NCBI RefSeq assembly: GCF_003651245.1 | Contig: NZ_RAPE01000001.1 | Coordinates: 124,001-188,000, forward strand | Reading direction: 5' to 3' | DNA from: Roseovarius spongiae | GTDB lineage: Bacteria > Pseudomonadota > Alphaproteobacteria > Rhodobacterales > Rhodobacteraceae | Length of the DNA: 64,000 nucleotides | In this document: positions 32,464-41,871 of the stretch, in pieces | Numbering within the stretch: the first letter of the stretch is position 1 | How the letters are laid out: each line of letters begins with the position of its first letter | Translations under genes and position numbers: made by a program | Notes under the pieces: model-generated | Told to the model about the DNA's origin: nothing | Seen by the model: the letters and a program-made list of their open reading frames with translations, nothing else | The model's database searches: none

Positions 32464-33903
32464 TCACTCCGCCGCGACGCGGCGCGGTTCGCTCGCGGCC
32501 AACGGGAACACCTTGGCCGGGTTCAGCAGCCACTTGGGGTCGAACACGTCCTTCACCGCCATCTGCGCCTCCAGGTCGTCGGGCGTGTATTGATGCGCCA
32601 TCAGGTCGCGCTTTTCCACGCCGACGCCGTGCTCTCCGGTCAGGCAGCCGCCGACCTCGACGCAGAGTTTCAGGATCTCCGCGCCGAACGCCTCGCAGGT
32701 CTCCAGATCGCCCGGCTTGTTCGCGTCATAGAGGATCAAGGGGTGCATGTTGCCGTCGCCCGCGTGAAACACGTTGCCGACGCGCAGCCCGAATTCCTCG
32801 GACATCTCGGATATGCGGCGCAGGACGCGGGGCAGTTCGCTGACGGGGATGGTCCCGTCGAGGCACATGTAATCCCCGATCTGTCCCATCGCGCCGAAGG
32901 CCGACTTGCGCCCGAGCCAGATCGCCGCGCTTTCCTCCTCCGATCCGCTTTCGCGCAGCTCCACCGGATCGTGGCGGCGCGCGATCTGCAGGATCACGCC
33001 AAGCTGTTCGTCGATCTCGGCTTCGCTGCCCTCGACCTCGACGATCAGCAGCGCCTCGCAATCCGGGTAGCCCGCGCTTGCGAAGGCTTCGCAGGCGCGG
33101 ATGCAGGGGCGGTCCATGAACTCGATCGCGACCGGCAGCACGCCCGCCTTGATGATGTCGGAAACGCAGGCGCCCGCGACCTCGCTGCTGTCGAACCCGA
33201 TCAGCACCGGGCGCGCGCCCTCGGGGCGGGGCAGGATGCGCAGGGTGGCCTCGGTCACGACGCCAAGCTGCCCCTCGGAGCCGCAGACGAGGCCCAGCAG
33301 GTCGAGCCCGCCCGCGTCCAGATGCGCGCCGCCCAGCTCTGTCACCGTGCCGTCCATCAGCACCAATGTGACGCCCAGCAGGTTGTTGGTGGTCACGCCG
33401 TATTTCAGGCAATGCGCCCCGCCGGAATTCATCGCGATGTTGCCCGCGATGGCGCAGGCAAGCTGGCTGCTCGGGTCGGGCGCGTAGAAGAACCCGTCGG
33501 CCTCCACCGCGCCGGTCACGCTCAGGTTCGTGCGTCCCGCCTGCACGCGGATGAAGCGGTTGGCGTAATCGGTTTCCAGCACCGCGGTCATCCGCGCCAC
33601 CCCGAGGACCACGCAATCCCCGCCGGGCAGCGCACCGCCGGCAAGCGACGTGCCAGAGCCCCGCGGCACGACCGGCACGCGCATGTCGTGGCAGATGCGC
33701 AGCACGGCCGCCACCTCTTGGGTCGAGGATGGCAACACCACGGCCAGAGGCGCGCAGCGATAGGCGGTGAGCGCGTCGCATTCGTATGCTCGCGTCTCGG
33801 CCGGGTCCGAGATCACCGCGCCGGCGGACAGCGCGCCGGACAGGCGCTTCACGAGCTCGGGCTGTCGGGCCAAGATGGCCGGATCGGGGGGCGGCATCTC
33901 CAT
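32464..33903 (-). CDS. glcD: Glycolate oxidase subunit GlcD
   Basis: 479 aa flavoprotein, the catalytic subunit oxidising glycolate to glyoxylate (photorespiratory-type or exogenous glycolate). Start ATG 33903 has AGGAGG. PCMH FAD domain with VVPRGSGTSLAGGALP (residue about 77), GNIAMNSGGAHCLKYGVTTNN and LVCGSEGQLGVVTEATLRI; the C-terminal FAD_oxidase_C domain has GNVFHAGDGNMHPLI and LTGEHGVGVEKRDLM with the active-site histidines. First gene of glcDEF. D-lactate dehydrogenase relatives exist, but the trio fixes the assignment. Confidence 0.93.
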   Translation of the reverse strand: MEMPPPDPAILARQPELVKRLSGALSAGAVISDPAETRAYECDALTAYRCAPLAVVLPSSTQEVAAVLRICHDMRVPVVPRGSGTSLAGGALPGGDCVVLGVARMTAVLETDYANRFIRVQAGRTNLSVTGAVEADGFFYAPDPSSQLACAIAGNIAMNSGGAHCLKYGVTTNNLLGVTLVLMDGTVTELGGAHLDAGGLDLLGLVCGSEGQLGVVTEATLRILPRPEGARPVLIGFDSSEVAGACVSDIIKAGVLPVAIEFMDRPCIRACEAFASAGYPDCEALLIVEVEGSEAEIDEQLGVILQIARRHDPVELRESGSEEESAAIWLGRKSAFGAMGQIGDYMCLDGTIPVSELPRVLRRISEMSEEFGLRVGNVFHAGDGNMHPLILYDANKPGDLETCEAFGAEILKLCVEVGGCLTGEHGVGVEKRDLMAHQYTPDDLEAQMAVKDVFDPKWLLNPAKVFPLAASEPRRVAAE

Positions 33904-34067
33904 CGGCGGTCCTCCTGTCGGGGCGGCGGGGCCAGTTTGCCCGGTATCGGGCGTGCGGCGCAATGACGGATCGCTGTCCGCCGGGGCCGAATTGCCATGA
34001 CGCAGAGATAGTGCGAACACACAGACGTGAAAGCATGACATACGCCCGCATCCTATATCATGAACCC

Positions 34068-34442
34068 ATGACCCGATTCACTTTTCTCTTCTGTGCGGCC
34101 CTCGCGGTCGCTGCCGCCCTCGTCACGCCCGTCCGCGCCGCGGGGCCGGAGATCACCGGCGTCGAGGTCGAGCGCGACGGGATGGGCTGGCGGTTTCACG
34201 TCACCGTCCTGCACCCCGATACCGGCTGGGACCATTACGCCGACGGCTGGGAGGTGCTGGATGCGGACGGCGCCGTGCTGGCCAAGCGCAAGCTGCACCA
34301 CCCGCACGTGAATGAGCAGCCCTTCACCCGCAGCCTCGGCAACGTGATGCTGCCCGACGGCACGCGCGAGGTCTGGCTGCGCGCGCATTGCTCGGTCGCC
34401 AACTGGGTGGGCGAGGCGGTGAAGGTGTCCGTGCCCTATTGA
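34068..34442 (+). CDS. Small secreted protein of unknown function
   Basis: 124 aa from ATG 34068 (an ATG 11 codons upstream is in frame, but the signal peptide fits the later one). Signal peptide about residues 1-24 (MTRFTFLFCAALAVAAALVT.. A). The mature part of about 100 residues is rich in Trp, His and Val and probably beta-sheet: ITGVEVERDGMGWRFHVTV, GWDHYADGWEVLD, KLHHPHVNEQPFTRSL. The HHPHVNEQ cluster could bind metal. Not recognised by family name; similar small proteins occur in roseobacters. Divergent from glcD. Confidence 0.7.
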   Translation: MTRFTFLFCAALAVAAALVTPVRAAGPEITGVEVERDGMGWRFHVTVLHPDTGWDHYADGWEVLDADGAVLAKRKLHHPHVNEQPFTRSLGNVMLPDGTREVWLRAHCSVANWVGEAVKVSVPY

Positions 34443-34460
34443 TCCGCGCCGCTCGCCGGA

Positions 34461-34490
34461 TGCGAGGACGCCCGCAAGAGCGAAAGAGCG
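34461..34490. repeat. Convergent-gap element, copy 1
   Basis: The core GCGAGGACG-CCCGCAAG sits between the stops of a plus-strand and a minus-strand gene and abuts the minus-strand stop (34491). A similar sequence lies in the same arrangement at 49939-49977. GACGC (34467-34471) can pair with GCGTC (34488-34492). Possibly a shared bidirectional terminator type. Confidence 0.45.
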
Positions 34491-36542
34491 TCAGGTCCGC
34501 CGCCCCTCGCGCAGCCAGCCGCCGACCACCAGCCCCGCGACCAGCAGCAGCACCAGCCACGCGGGCAAAAGCGCCGTCTGCGTCACGCTCAGCGTGCGGT
34601 AGGCCTCGCGCGGGGTGACGCCGAGCCACGTGCGCCCCGCCGCCGGGCGGCCCTCGCGCACCGTGCGGATCGCGGGCAGCCCATCGGCCAGCGCGCGGAC
34701 GCCGCCCCCCGTCGCCTTGATCGCATCGGCCAGCAGGTCGCCCGTGGCGATGGTCTGCTCGAACTCGACAGGCGCGGCGGGACCGAGGCCGATCACCGCC
34801 GAATGCTCTCCGTTCTCCAGCCGGTAGAGCCCGATCACCGGCCCGTCGTAAAGCGCCTCGAACCGCCCCGGCGACACCTCGGACAGGTCCAGCTCCACCG
34901 TGTCGCCCACGGGCGTCGTCACCGTCACCGGCGGAACCGATTCGCCCAGCGTGCGGCGGATGATGCGCATCTCTTGCCCTGTCGCCTCGGCCCAGAGCGC
35001 CTCTTCCTCGAGCTCGGGTTCCTTCATCATCCAGTGCGCAAGGCGGCGCAGCATTTCCAGTTGCGGCCCGCCGCCCTCGTAGCCGCGGTTCCAAAGCCAC
35101 GCATGATCGGAGGCGAGCAGCGACACGCGCCCCTCGCCCACCCGGTCGAGGATCAGCAAGGGCGCGTCTCCCGCCCCGGTCATGACCACGTCGCCGGTGG
35201 CCTCGTCCACCTCGACCTGGCGCAGCCAGCGGCCCCATTCGCCGTCATGCATCTCTTCCAGCCCCGCCGTGACCGGGTGGCGATGGCCCAGTTCGCTTAT
35301 CGTCGGGCGGTAGCCGCGGTCGATCACCCGCGCCGTGGGGCGCGCGGGCACGATCGCCTCGAGCGGTGAGCGGTAGAGGCTGTCGGCGCTGGCGAAATCC
35401 GGCCCTGCGGCGATCAGCACCGCGCCGCCCCCTTCGACATAGCTGCGCACGTTGTCGAGGTAGAGCGACGGCAGGATGCCGCGCCGCTTGTAGCGATCGA
35501 AGATGATCAGGTCGAAATCGTCGATCTTCTCGAGGAACAGCTCGCGCGTGGGAAACGCGATCAGGCTGAGTTCGCGCACCGGCACGCCATCCTGCTTGTC
35601 CGGGGGGCGCAGAATGGTGAAGTGGACGAGATCCACGGAACTGTCGGATTTCAGCAGGTTGCGCCATGTGCGCTCGCCGTTGTGAGGCTCGCCCGAGACC
35701 AGCAGCACGCGCAGGCGGTCGCGCACGCCGTTGATCTGCACTAATGCGGAGTTGTTGCGCTCGGTCAGCTCGCCCTCGGCCTCGGGGACGGTGAATTGCA
35801 GCACGTTGCGCCCGCCATGCGGCAGCGCGAGCGGCAGATCGATGCTGCGCCCGACCGGCACGTCGAAGCGTTGCGGCGCCTCTCCGTCGACGGAGATGTC
35901 GAGCGGCGCGCTGTCCATGCCGGCGGGCACGGCGCCGCTGTCCTCGATGCGCAGGGTAAGGGTGATTTCCTCGCCGAGAATGGCGAAGGCGGGCGCGCCC
36001 TCGACGATCAGGCGGCGGTCCCAGTCATCCTCGCGCCCGGTATGCAGCAGGTGCATCGGCGCGGGCAGGTCCGGCGCGCGTTCGATGTCGTGCAGCCGCC
36101 CGTCGCTCAGCAGGAAGACCCCGGCGATACGCCCCTGCGGTTCCTCGGCGATGGCCTCGGACAGCGCGGTCATCAGTTGCGTGCCGCTGTTGTCCGGCCC
36201 GTCCGGGACGGTCACGCGGCGCACCTCGGTGTTGGCGCGCGCGCCCAACCGCTCGGTCAGCGCGGCGGCGGCCTCCTCGGTCATCGCGGCGCGGTCGCCC
36301 AGCTTCTGGCTGGCGCTGGTATCGTCAAGCACCAGCACGATGTCGCTGAGCGGCGCGCGGTCCTCGCGCTGGTAGACCGGACCGGCCAGCGCCAGCAGGA
36401 TCACCGCCGCGCCGAGCGCGCGCAGCGCCCAGCCCGACAGCCCCCGCCAAAGCGCCAGCGCCACGGCGCAGAGCGTCATGCCCCCGAGCGCCGCGATCAG
36501 CCACCAGGGCAGCAGCGGGTCGAAGATCACCGCGCCCGTCAT
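34491..36542 (-). CDS. Membrane protein with von Willebrand-like and GATase-like regions
   Basis: 683 aa; start ATG 36542, in a 4-nt ATGA overlap with the upstream gene. Two N-terminal helices (about residues 10-30 and 38-57) are followed by a VWA-like segment beginning SDIVLVLDDTSASQKL with a metal-ion-dependent-site-like D-x-T-x-S, then a central region with FDLIIFDRYKRRGILP and GGGAVLIAAGPDFAS that resembles a class I glutamine-amidotransferase fold lacking an obvious catalytic Cys. The last helix is near 660-677 (ALLPAWLVLLLVAGLVVGGW). Last gene of the MoxR operon; members are of unknown function, probably an inner-membrane complex part. Confidence 0.75.
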   Translation of the reverse strand: MTGAVIFDPLLPWWLIAALGGMTLCAVALALWRGLSGWALRALGAAVILLALAGPVYQREDRAPLSDIVLVLDDTSASQKLGDRAAMTEEAAAALTERLGARANTEVRRVTVPDGPDNSGTQLMTALSEAIAEEPQGRIAGVFLLSDGRLHDIERAPDLPAPMHLLHTGREDDWDRRLIVEGAPAFAILGEEITLTLRIEDSGAVPAGMDSAPLDISVDGEAPQRFDVPVGRSIDLPLALPHGGRNVLQFTVPEAEGELTERNNSALVQINGVRDRLRVLLVSGEPHNGERTWRNLLKSDSSVDLVHFTILRPPDKQDGVPVRELSLIAFPTRELFLEKIDDFDLIIFDRYKRRGILPSLYLDNVRSYVEGGGAVLIAAGPDFASADSLYRSPLEAIVPARPTARVIDRGYRPTISELGHRHPVTAGLEEMHDGEWGRWLRQVEVDEATGDVVMTGAGDAPLLILDRVGEGRVSLLASDHAWLWNRGYEGGGPQLEMLRRLAHWMMKEPELEEEALWAEATGQEMRIIRRTLGESVPPVTVTTPVGDTVELDLSEVSPGRFEALYDGPVIGLYRLENGEHSAVIGLGPAAPVEFEQTIATGDLLADAIKATGGGVRALADGLPAIRTVREGRPAAGRTWLGVTPREAYRTLSVTQTALLPAWLVLLLVAGLVVGGWLREGRRT

Positions 36543-39289
36543 TGGCCCAACCTGTCGAGAAGCGCCGGCACGTGCACCTGGTCGGATTTGTAGTTGCCGG
36601 TCAGCACATGCATCACGAGGTTGACGCCGAAGCGGTAGGCCAGTTCGCGCTGCCTCTCCCCCGCGTTGCCCCGCCCGACCGGGAACATCGGGGCGCCGCG
36701 CCGGTCCACCGCCCACGCGGCGGCCCAGTCGTTGCCGCCGATCACCACCGGCGTCACCCCGTCGTTGAGGTTGCGGAACGGCATGCCCTCGACCTGCTCG
36801 GCGTCCGGCGGCGCGGCCTCGACCCAGACGGGTTGGCCGGCGTAGCGGCCCGGGAAATCCTGCAAGAGATAGAACGCGCGGGTCAGCACGTGGTCCCGCG
36901 GTACGGGTTCAAGCGGCGGAATATCCAGCGGCGCGGCAAGCCGTTGCAGCCGCGCGCCGTTGGGCGAGGCCGCGCCGAACCCCGCGACGTCCGCGTCGCG
37001 GGTGTCAAAGAGGATCATGCCGCCGGTGCGCAGGTAGCGGTTGAGCTTCACGTAGGCCTCGGCCGAGGGCGTCGGCTGATCCGGGCTGATCGGCCAGTAG
37101 AGCAGCGGAAAGAACGCCAACTCATCCGTCTCCAGGTTCACGCCCACCGGCTCGGCCGGTTCCACCGAGGTGCGAAAAAACAGCGTCTGCGTCAGCCCGC
37201 GCAGCCCGGCCTTCGCCATGTCGTCAAGCTGCGCGTCGCCGGTGATGACATGCGCCAGCGTCAATTCGTCCGCCAGCGCCTCGGGCGATTCCTGCGCCGC
37301 GCCGGGCTGGGGCAGCGTCAGCGCGGCGGCAAGGATCAGCGCCGCGCCCGCGCGGGCGGGCCAGAGCCGCCCCGAAAGCCCCAGAGAGGCGAGCACATCC
37401 GCCGCCAGCAGCACCAGCGCCAGCGCCAGCAGCCAGCCGCCAAGCGGGCGCTCGGTCCCGGGGGCGAGGCCGCTTATCCGCGTGCCTGCGGGCCACGCGA
37501 CGGGCGCGATCGCGTCGTCCGAGCCGATGACGTTGCGCGCGATGCGGCGGTCCTCGTCCTCGTAGACGCCGGGGCGCAGATCCGGCCCGAGGGCGGCGTC
37601 GGCAAGGTCCGCGCCCGCGACGCCGGGCAGGGCGCCCGCATCCTCAAGCGCGCCGAAGGCGTCCATGACCTGCACCGGGCTCCAGGTGGTCCCGGCAAGG
37701 TCCTCCGCGCCGGGCAACCCCGCACCCGATGAAATCGCCAGGCGTTCGAGCATCTGCACGAAAAGACCCGAGAGCGGCAGCGTCGACCACTCCGCATTGG
37801 CGGTGACGTGGAACAGCACGACCTGCCCGGCTCCGATGCGCTTGCGAGTGACCAGCGGCGTGCCGTCCTCGAGCTGCGCAATCACCCGCTGGGCGAGGTC
37901 CGGATCGGGCTGGGCCATGACCTGCGCGCTGACCTTCACGTCGTCCGGGATGGGAAGGCCGTGAAACGGGCTGTCCTCGGGGAAGGGGGCCAGCGCCTTG
38001 GGCGAACCCCAGCTCATCGCGCCGCCCACCGTGCGGCCGCCCGCGCGCAGCCGCACCGGCATGAGCGGGGCCTCCTCGGCGCGCGACACGTCGCTCGCGG
38101 CAAGGCGCGGTCCGGCAAAACGCAAGAGCGCGCCGCCGCCCTCGACCCAGTCAAGCAGCGCGGCCTGTTCCGCCCCGGCGAGCGTGGCGACATCGGCCAG
38201 CACGATCACGTCCGGCGCGGCGGGCAGGACGTCCATCAACGCCCCGTCCAGCAGGTCGGCGGAAGGGGCGAGCGCACGGTTCAGGTAGTGCAGCGGCGAC
38301 AGCAGCTCCAGCCCCTCGCGGTCTTCGCGCCCGGCGATCAGCGCCACCTCGCGCCGCTTGAGCCCGTCACCCGTCAGGCTCACCGCGCCCGCGTGGTCCT
38401 GCCCGGCGATTTCGAACCGGGTGAGGCGCGCGCGCAGTTCGGCGGGCAGGGTCAGCGCGCCGGCGGCGGTCGTCTCGCCGGCTGTGAAAGACAGCGGCAG
38501 TTGCGCAAGCACCCGCGGCGCGCCAGACGGATCGCGCCCGTGGGCGAGGATGGTGACGTCGCGCGCCAGCGCCGCGTCGGTGCGCAGCGCGGTAAGCGCG
38601 AGCGCCCCGTCCTCGAGCATTGCGGGCGCAAGCGCGAGGATCGGTTTGGCGCTTTCGATGATCGTGACCGGCCCGTGCGTCTCCAGCGCGTCCAGCAGCG
38701 CGCCGCGCCCCTCGCGGGCAAGCCCGTCCGACAGCCAGCGCGTCTCGAACGGCGCGTCGCCCAGCATTCCGGCCGCGTCCTGCATCGTCTGCGGCGAGGG
38801 TTCCCAGGCGGCAGGCGCAAGGCCGGGCAGGCGGCCGCGCCACGTAGCAGCCGAGCGGAACACCGGCGTCTCGGGGTCGCTCAGCCGCAGCACCGCGACG
38901 GCGCGCGACTCGCGTCCCGCCTCGGCCAGCATCGCGTCGAGGAACTCGCGCTGCGCCGGCCAGTCGCGCGCGCTGGCCCAGCTGGCGTCCATGACCACCA
39001 GCAGCGGGTCGGCGTTGCGCGCGCCCGCGTCCCGTTCGGGATTCAGCACCGGCCCGGCGAACCCGATGATCACCGCCGCCACCGCCAGCATCCTGAGCAG
39101 CAGCAGCCACCACGGCGTGCGGTCGGTGACGCTGTCCTCGTCCCGCAAGCCCAAGAGCAGCGCCACGCCGGGGAAGCGGCGGCGCACCGGCGCGGGCGGC
39201 ACGGCGCGCAGCAGCAGCCACAGGATCGGCAGCGCGGCGAGCGCGACCAGAAGCCACGGCGCGGCGAAACCGATGGGGCCGATCATCAT
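36539..39289 (-). CDS. BatA-like / DUF4159 domain membrane protein
   Basis: 916 aa, start ATG 39289 overlapping the upstream stop (ATGA). N-terminal aerotolerance-regulator (BatA) domain with two helices (PWLLVALAALPILWLLLRAV; WWLLLLRMLAVAAVIIGFAG), then a VWA-like segment LLVVMDASWASARDW whose metal site looks degenerate. Central GATase-like fold (PDVIVLADVATLAGAEQ..). Two helices near 645 and 665, then the C-terminal DUF4159 domain (from about residue 710; RYLRTGGMILFDTRDAD, YRFGVNLVMHVLTGNYKSDQ). Second last gene of the operon. Confidence 0.82.
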   Translation of the reverse strand: MMIGPIGFAAPWLLVALAALPILWLLLRAVPPAPVRRRFPGVALLLGLRDEDSVTDRTPWWLLLLRMLAVAAVIIGFAGPVLNPERDAGARNADPLLVVMDASWASARDWPAQREFLDAMLAEAGRESRAVAVLRLSDPETPVFRSAATWRGRLPGLAPAAWEPSPQTMQDAAGMLGDAPFETRWLSDGLAREGRGALLDALETHGPVTIIESAKPILALAPAMLEDGALALTALRTDAALARDVTILAHGRDPSGAPRVLAQLPLSFTAGETTAAGALTLPAELRARLTRFEIAGQDHAGAVSLTGDGLKRREVALIAGREDREGLELLSPLHYLNRALAPSADLLDGALMDVLPAAPDVIVLADVATLAGAEQAALLDWVEGGGALLRFAGPRLAASDVSRAEEAPLMPVRLRAGGRTVGGAMSWGSPKALAPFPEDSPFHGLPIPDDVKVSAQVMAQPDPDLAQRVIAQLEDGTPLVTRKRIGAGQVVLFHVTANAEWSTLPLSGLFVQMLERLAISSGAGLPGAEDLAGTTWSPVQVMDAFGALEDAGALPGVAGADLADAALGPDLRPGVYEDEDRRIARNVIGSDDAIAPVAWPAGTRISGLAPGTERPLGGWLLALALVLLAADVLASLGLSGRLWPARAGAALILAAALTLPQPGAAQESPEALADELTLAHVITGDAQLDDMAKAGLRGLTQTLFFRTSVEPAEPVGVNLETDELAFFPLLYWPISPDQPTPSAEAYVKLNRYLRTGGMILFDTRDADVAGFGAASPNGARLQRLAAPLDIPPLEPVPRDHVLTRAFYLLQDFPGRYAGQPVWVEAAPPDAEQVEGMPFRNLNDGVTPVVIGGNDWAAAWAVDRRGAPMFPVGRGNAGERQRELAYRFGVNLVMHVLTGNYKSDQVHVPALLDRLGQ

Positions 39290-40166
39290 CGCGCGCGCCC
39301 TCCGCCCTCGATCGCGCCGAAAAGCCACAGGAGCGCGGATTGCGCGCTCTCGGAGGTGTGGTGGCAGCCATAGCGCCAGCCGGTCGCGTCACAAAGCGCG
39401 GCCAGCTCCGCCTTGCGCCGCGCGAGCCGATCAAGATAGCGATCCCGCAGGTCGGCGGCCTTCAGCGTCTCATGCGCGAGCGTGCCGCCGATCGACTCGA
39501 AAATCGCCCGCCCGCGATAGGGAAACGCCTCTTCAGCGGGGTCGAGCACCTGGTAGAGCACACCCTGCACGCCGCGGTCCGCCGCCTTGGTCAGCGCGGC
39601 GCGCACCGGTTCGGGATCGCCGAGGAAATCCGACACGAAGAGCGCGCGCGAATGCGGCAACATGCCCCGCGTCTCGGGGGCGCCGTAATCCTCTGCCGCC
39701 GCATCGCCGAGGGATCGGGCCAGCCGCAGGATCTGCGCCTCGCCCCGGCGGGGCGGCAGCGCGGCGCCGGTGAGGCCGACGCGCTCGCCCCCGCGCAGCA
39801 GCAGCACCGACGCGGCCAGCGCCAGCAGGGCGGCGCGGTCGGCCTTCTCGGGCAGGTCGGGCGCGCTGGCAAAGCGCATGGAGGCCGCTGAATCGACCCA
39901 GAGCATGACGCTCTGCGCGATCTGCCATTCGCGTTCGCGCACGAATTGCGCATCGCTGCGCGCCGAGCGGCGCCAGTCGATCATCCGGCGCTGGTCGCCC
40001 TCCTGAAGGGGGCGGTATTGCCAGAAATCGTCGCCCAGCCCCGCCCGCCGACGCCCGTGTTCGCCAAGGATCACCGACCCCGCCAGCCGTTCCGCGCGCG
40101 CCAGCAGCGGCGGAAAGCGGGCGGCCTCGGACTCGGCCCGGGCGCGCAGGGAGGCGGGGGCGGCGC

Positions 40167-40170
<4 letters not shown>
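39286..40170 (-). CDS. DUF58 domain protein
   Basis: 294 aa from GTG 40170, overlapping the moxR stop (GTGA). The DUF58 hallmark lies near residues 44-75: DDFWQYRPLQEGDQRRMIDWRR-type sequence (split here: DFWQYRPLQEGD, RMIDWRRSARSD), followed by a VWA-like region MLWVDSAASMRF. DUF58 proteins are usually partners of MoxR ATPases; a role in assembling or activating envelope or metal enzymes is inferred for the family, not known here. Confidence 0.88.
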
Positions 40171-41174
<1,004 letters not shown>

Positions 41175-41231
41175 GACATATCTCCTGCGCGGTCTATGAT
41201 TACGCTGACGAGTGTATAGACCAGATGCGAA

Positions 41232-41831
41232 ATGGCAAAAGCAATGAGCGACGATCCGATCACGACCCCGTCAGCAACCCGCCTCGAGGACGCCGCCCGC
41301 ACGGCGGGCGATGACCGCCGCCTGCCGCCGGTGCATATGTGGGATCCGCCTCTGTCGGGCGAGATGGACATGCGCATCGCGCGCGACGGGACATGGTATC
41401 ACGAGGGCGCGCCGATCAATCGCCCCGCGCTGGTGCGTCTGTTCTCCACGATCCTGCGACGCGATGCGGAAAAGGACGCCGGCCGTTACGTGCTGGTCAC
41501 GCCAGTCGAGAAATGGGCGATCACGGTCGAGGACGCGCCATTCGTCGCCGTGGATTTCGAGGCGCGCGGCGCGGGCGAGGACCAGGTGCTGACCTTCACG
41601 ACGAATGTGGGCGACAGCGTGACCGCCGGCCCCGACGCCCCGCTGCGCGTCACCCGCGACGGCGCGGAGCCCGCGCCCTACGTCCTCGTGCGCGGCGACC
41701 TCGAGGCGCTGATCGACCGCAAGAGCTTTTACCGGCTGGTGGAGCTTGGCGCGCATCGCGACGGGTGGTTCGGCATCTGGACGGGCGGCGCGTTCTTTGA
41801 GGTGATCCCGTCCGATGAAATGCGGGCGTAG
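41232..41831 (+). CDS. DUF1285 domain protein
   Basis: 199 aa (a second ATG is 4 codons later). Contains the DUF1285 pattern PPVHMWDPPLSGEMDMRIARDGTWYHEG (split in sites: PPVHMWDPPLSGEMDM, DGTWYHEGAPINRPALVRLF), KWAITVEDAPFVAVDFE and FYRLVELG. Soluble, no signal peptide, function unknown. Divergent from moxR with 57 nt between starts; this pairing is common in Rhodobacterales. Confidence 0.85.
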   Translation: MAKAMSDDPITTPSATRLEDAARTAGDDRRLPPVHMWDPPLSGEMDMRIARDGTWYHEGAPINRPALVRLFSTILRRDAEKDAGRYVLVTPVEKWAITVEDAPFVAVDFEARGAGEDQVLTFTTNVGDSVTAGPDAPLRVTRDGAEPAPYVLVRGDLEALIDRKSFYRLVELGAHRDGWFGIWTGGAFFEVIPSDEMRA

Positions 41832-41871
41832 CGCCTGGTTCGCGGTCCGCCTGCGGCGGGCCGCCCTTCGG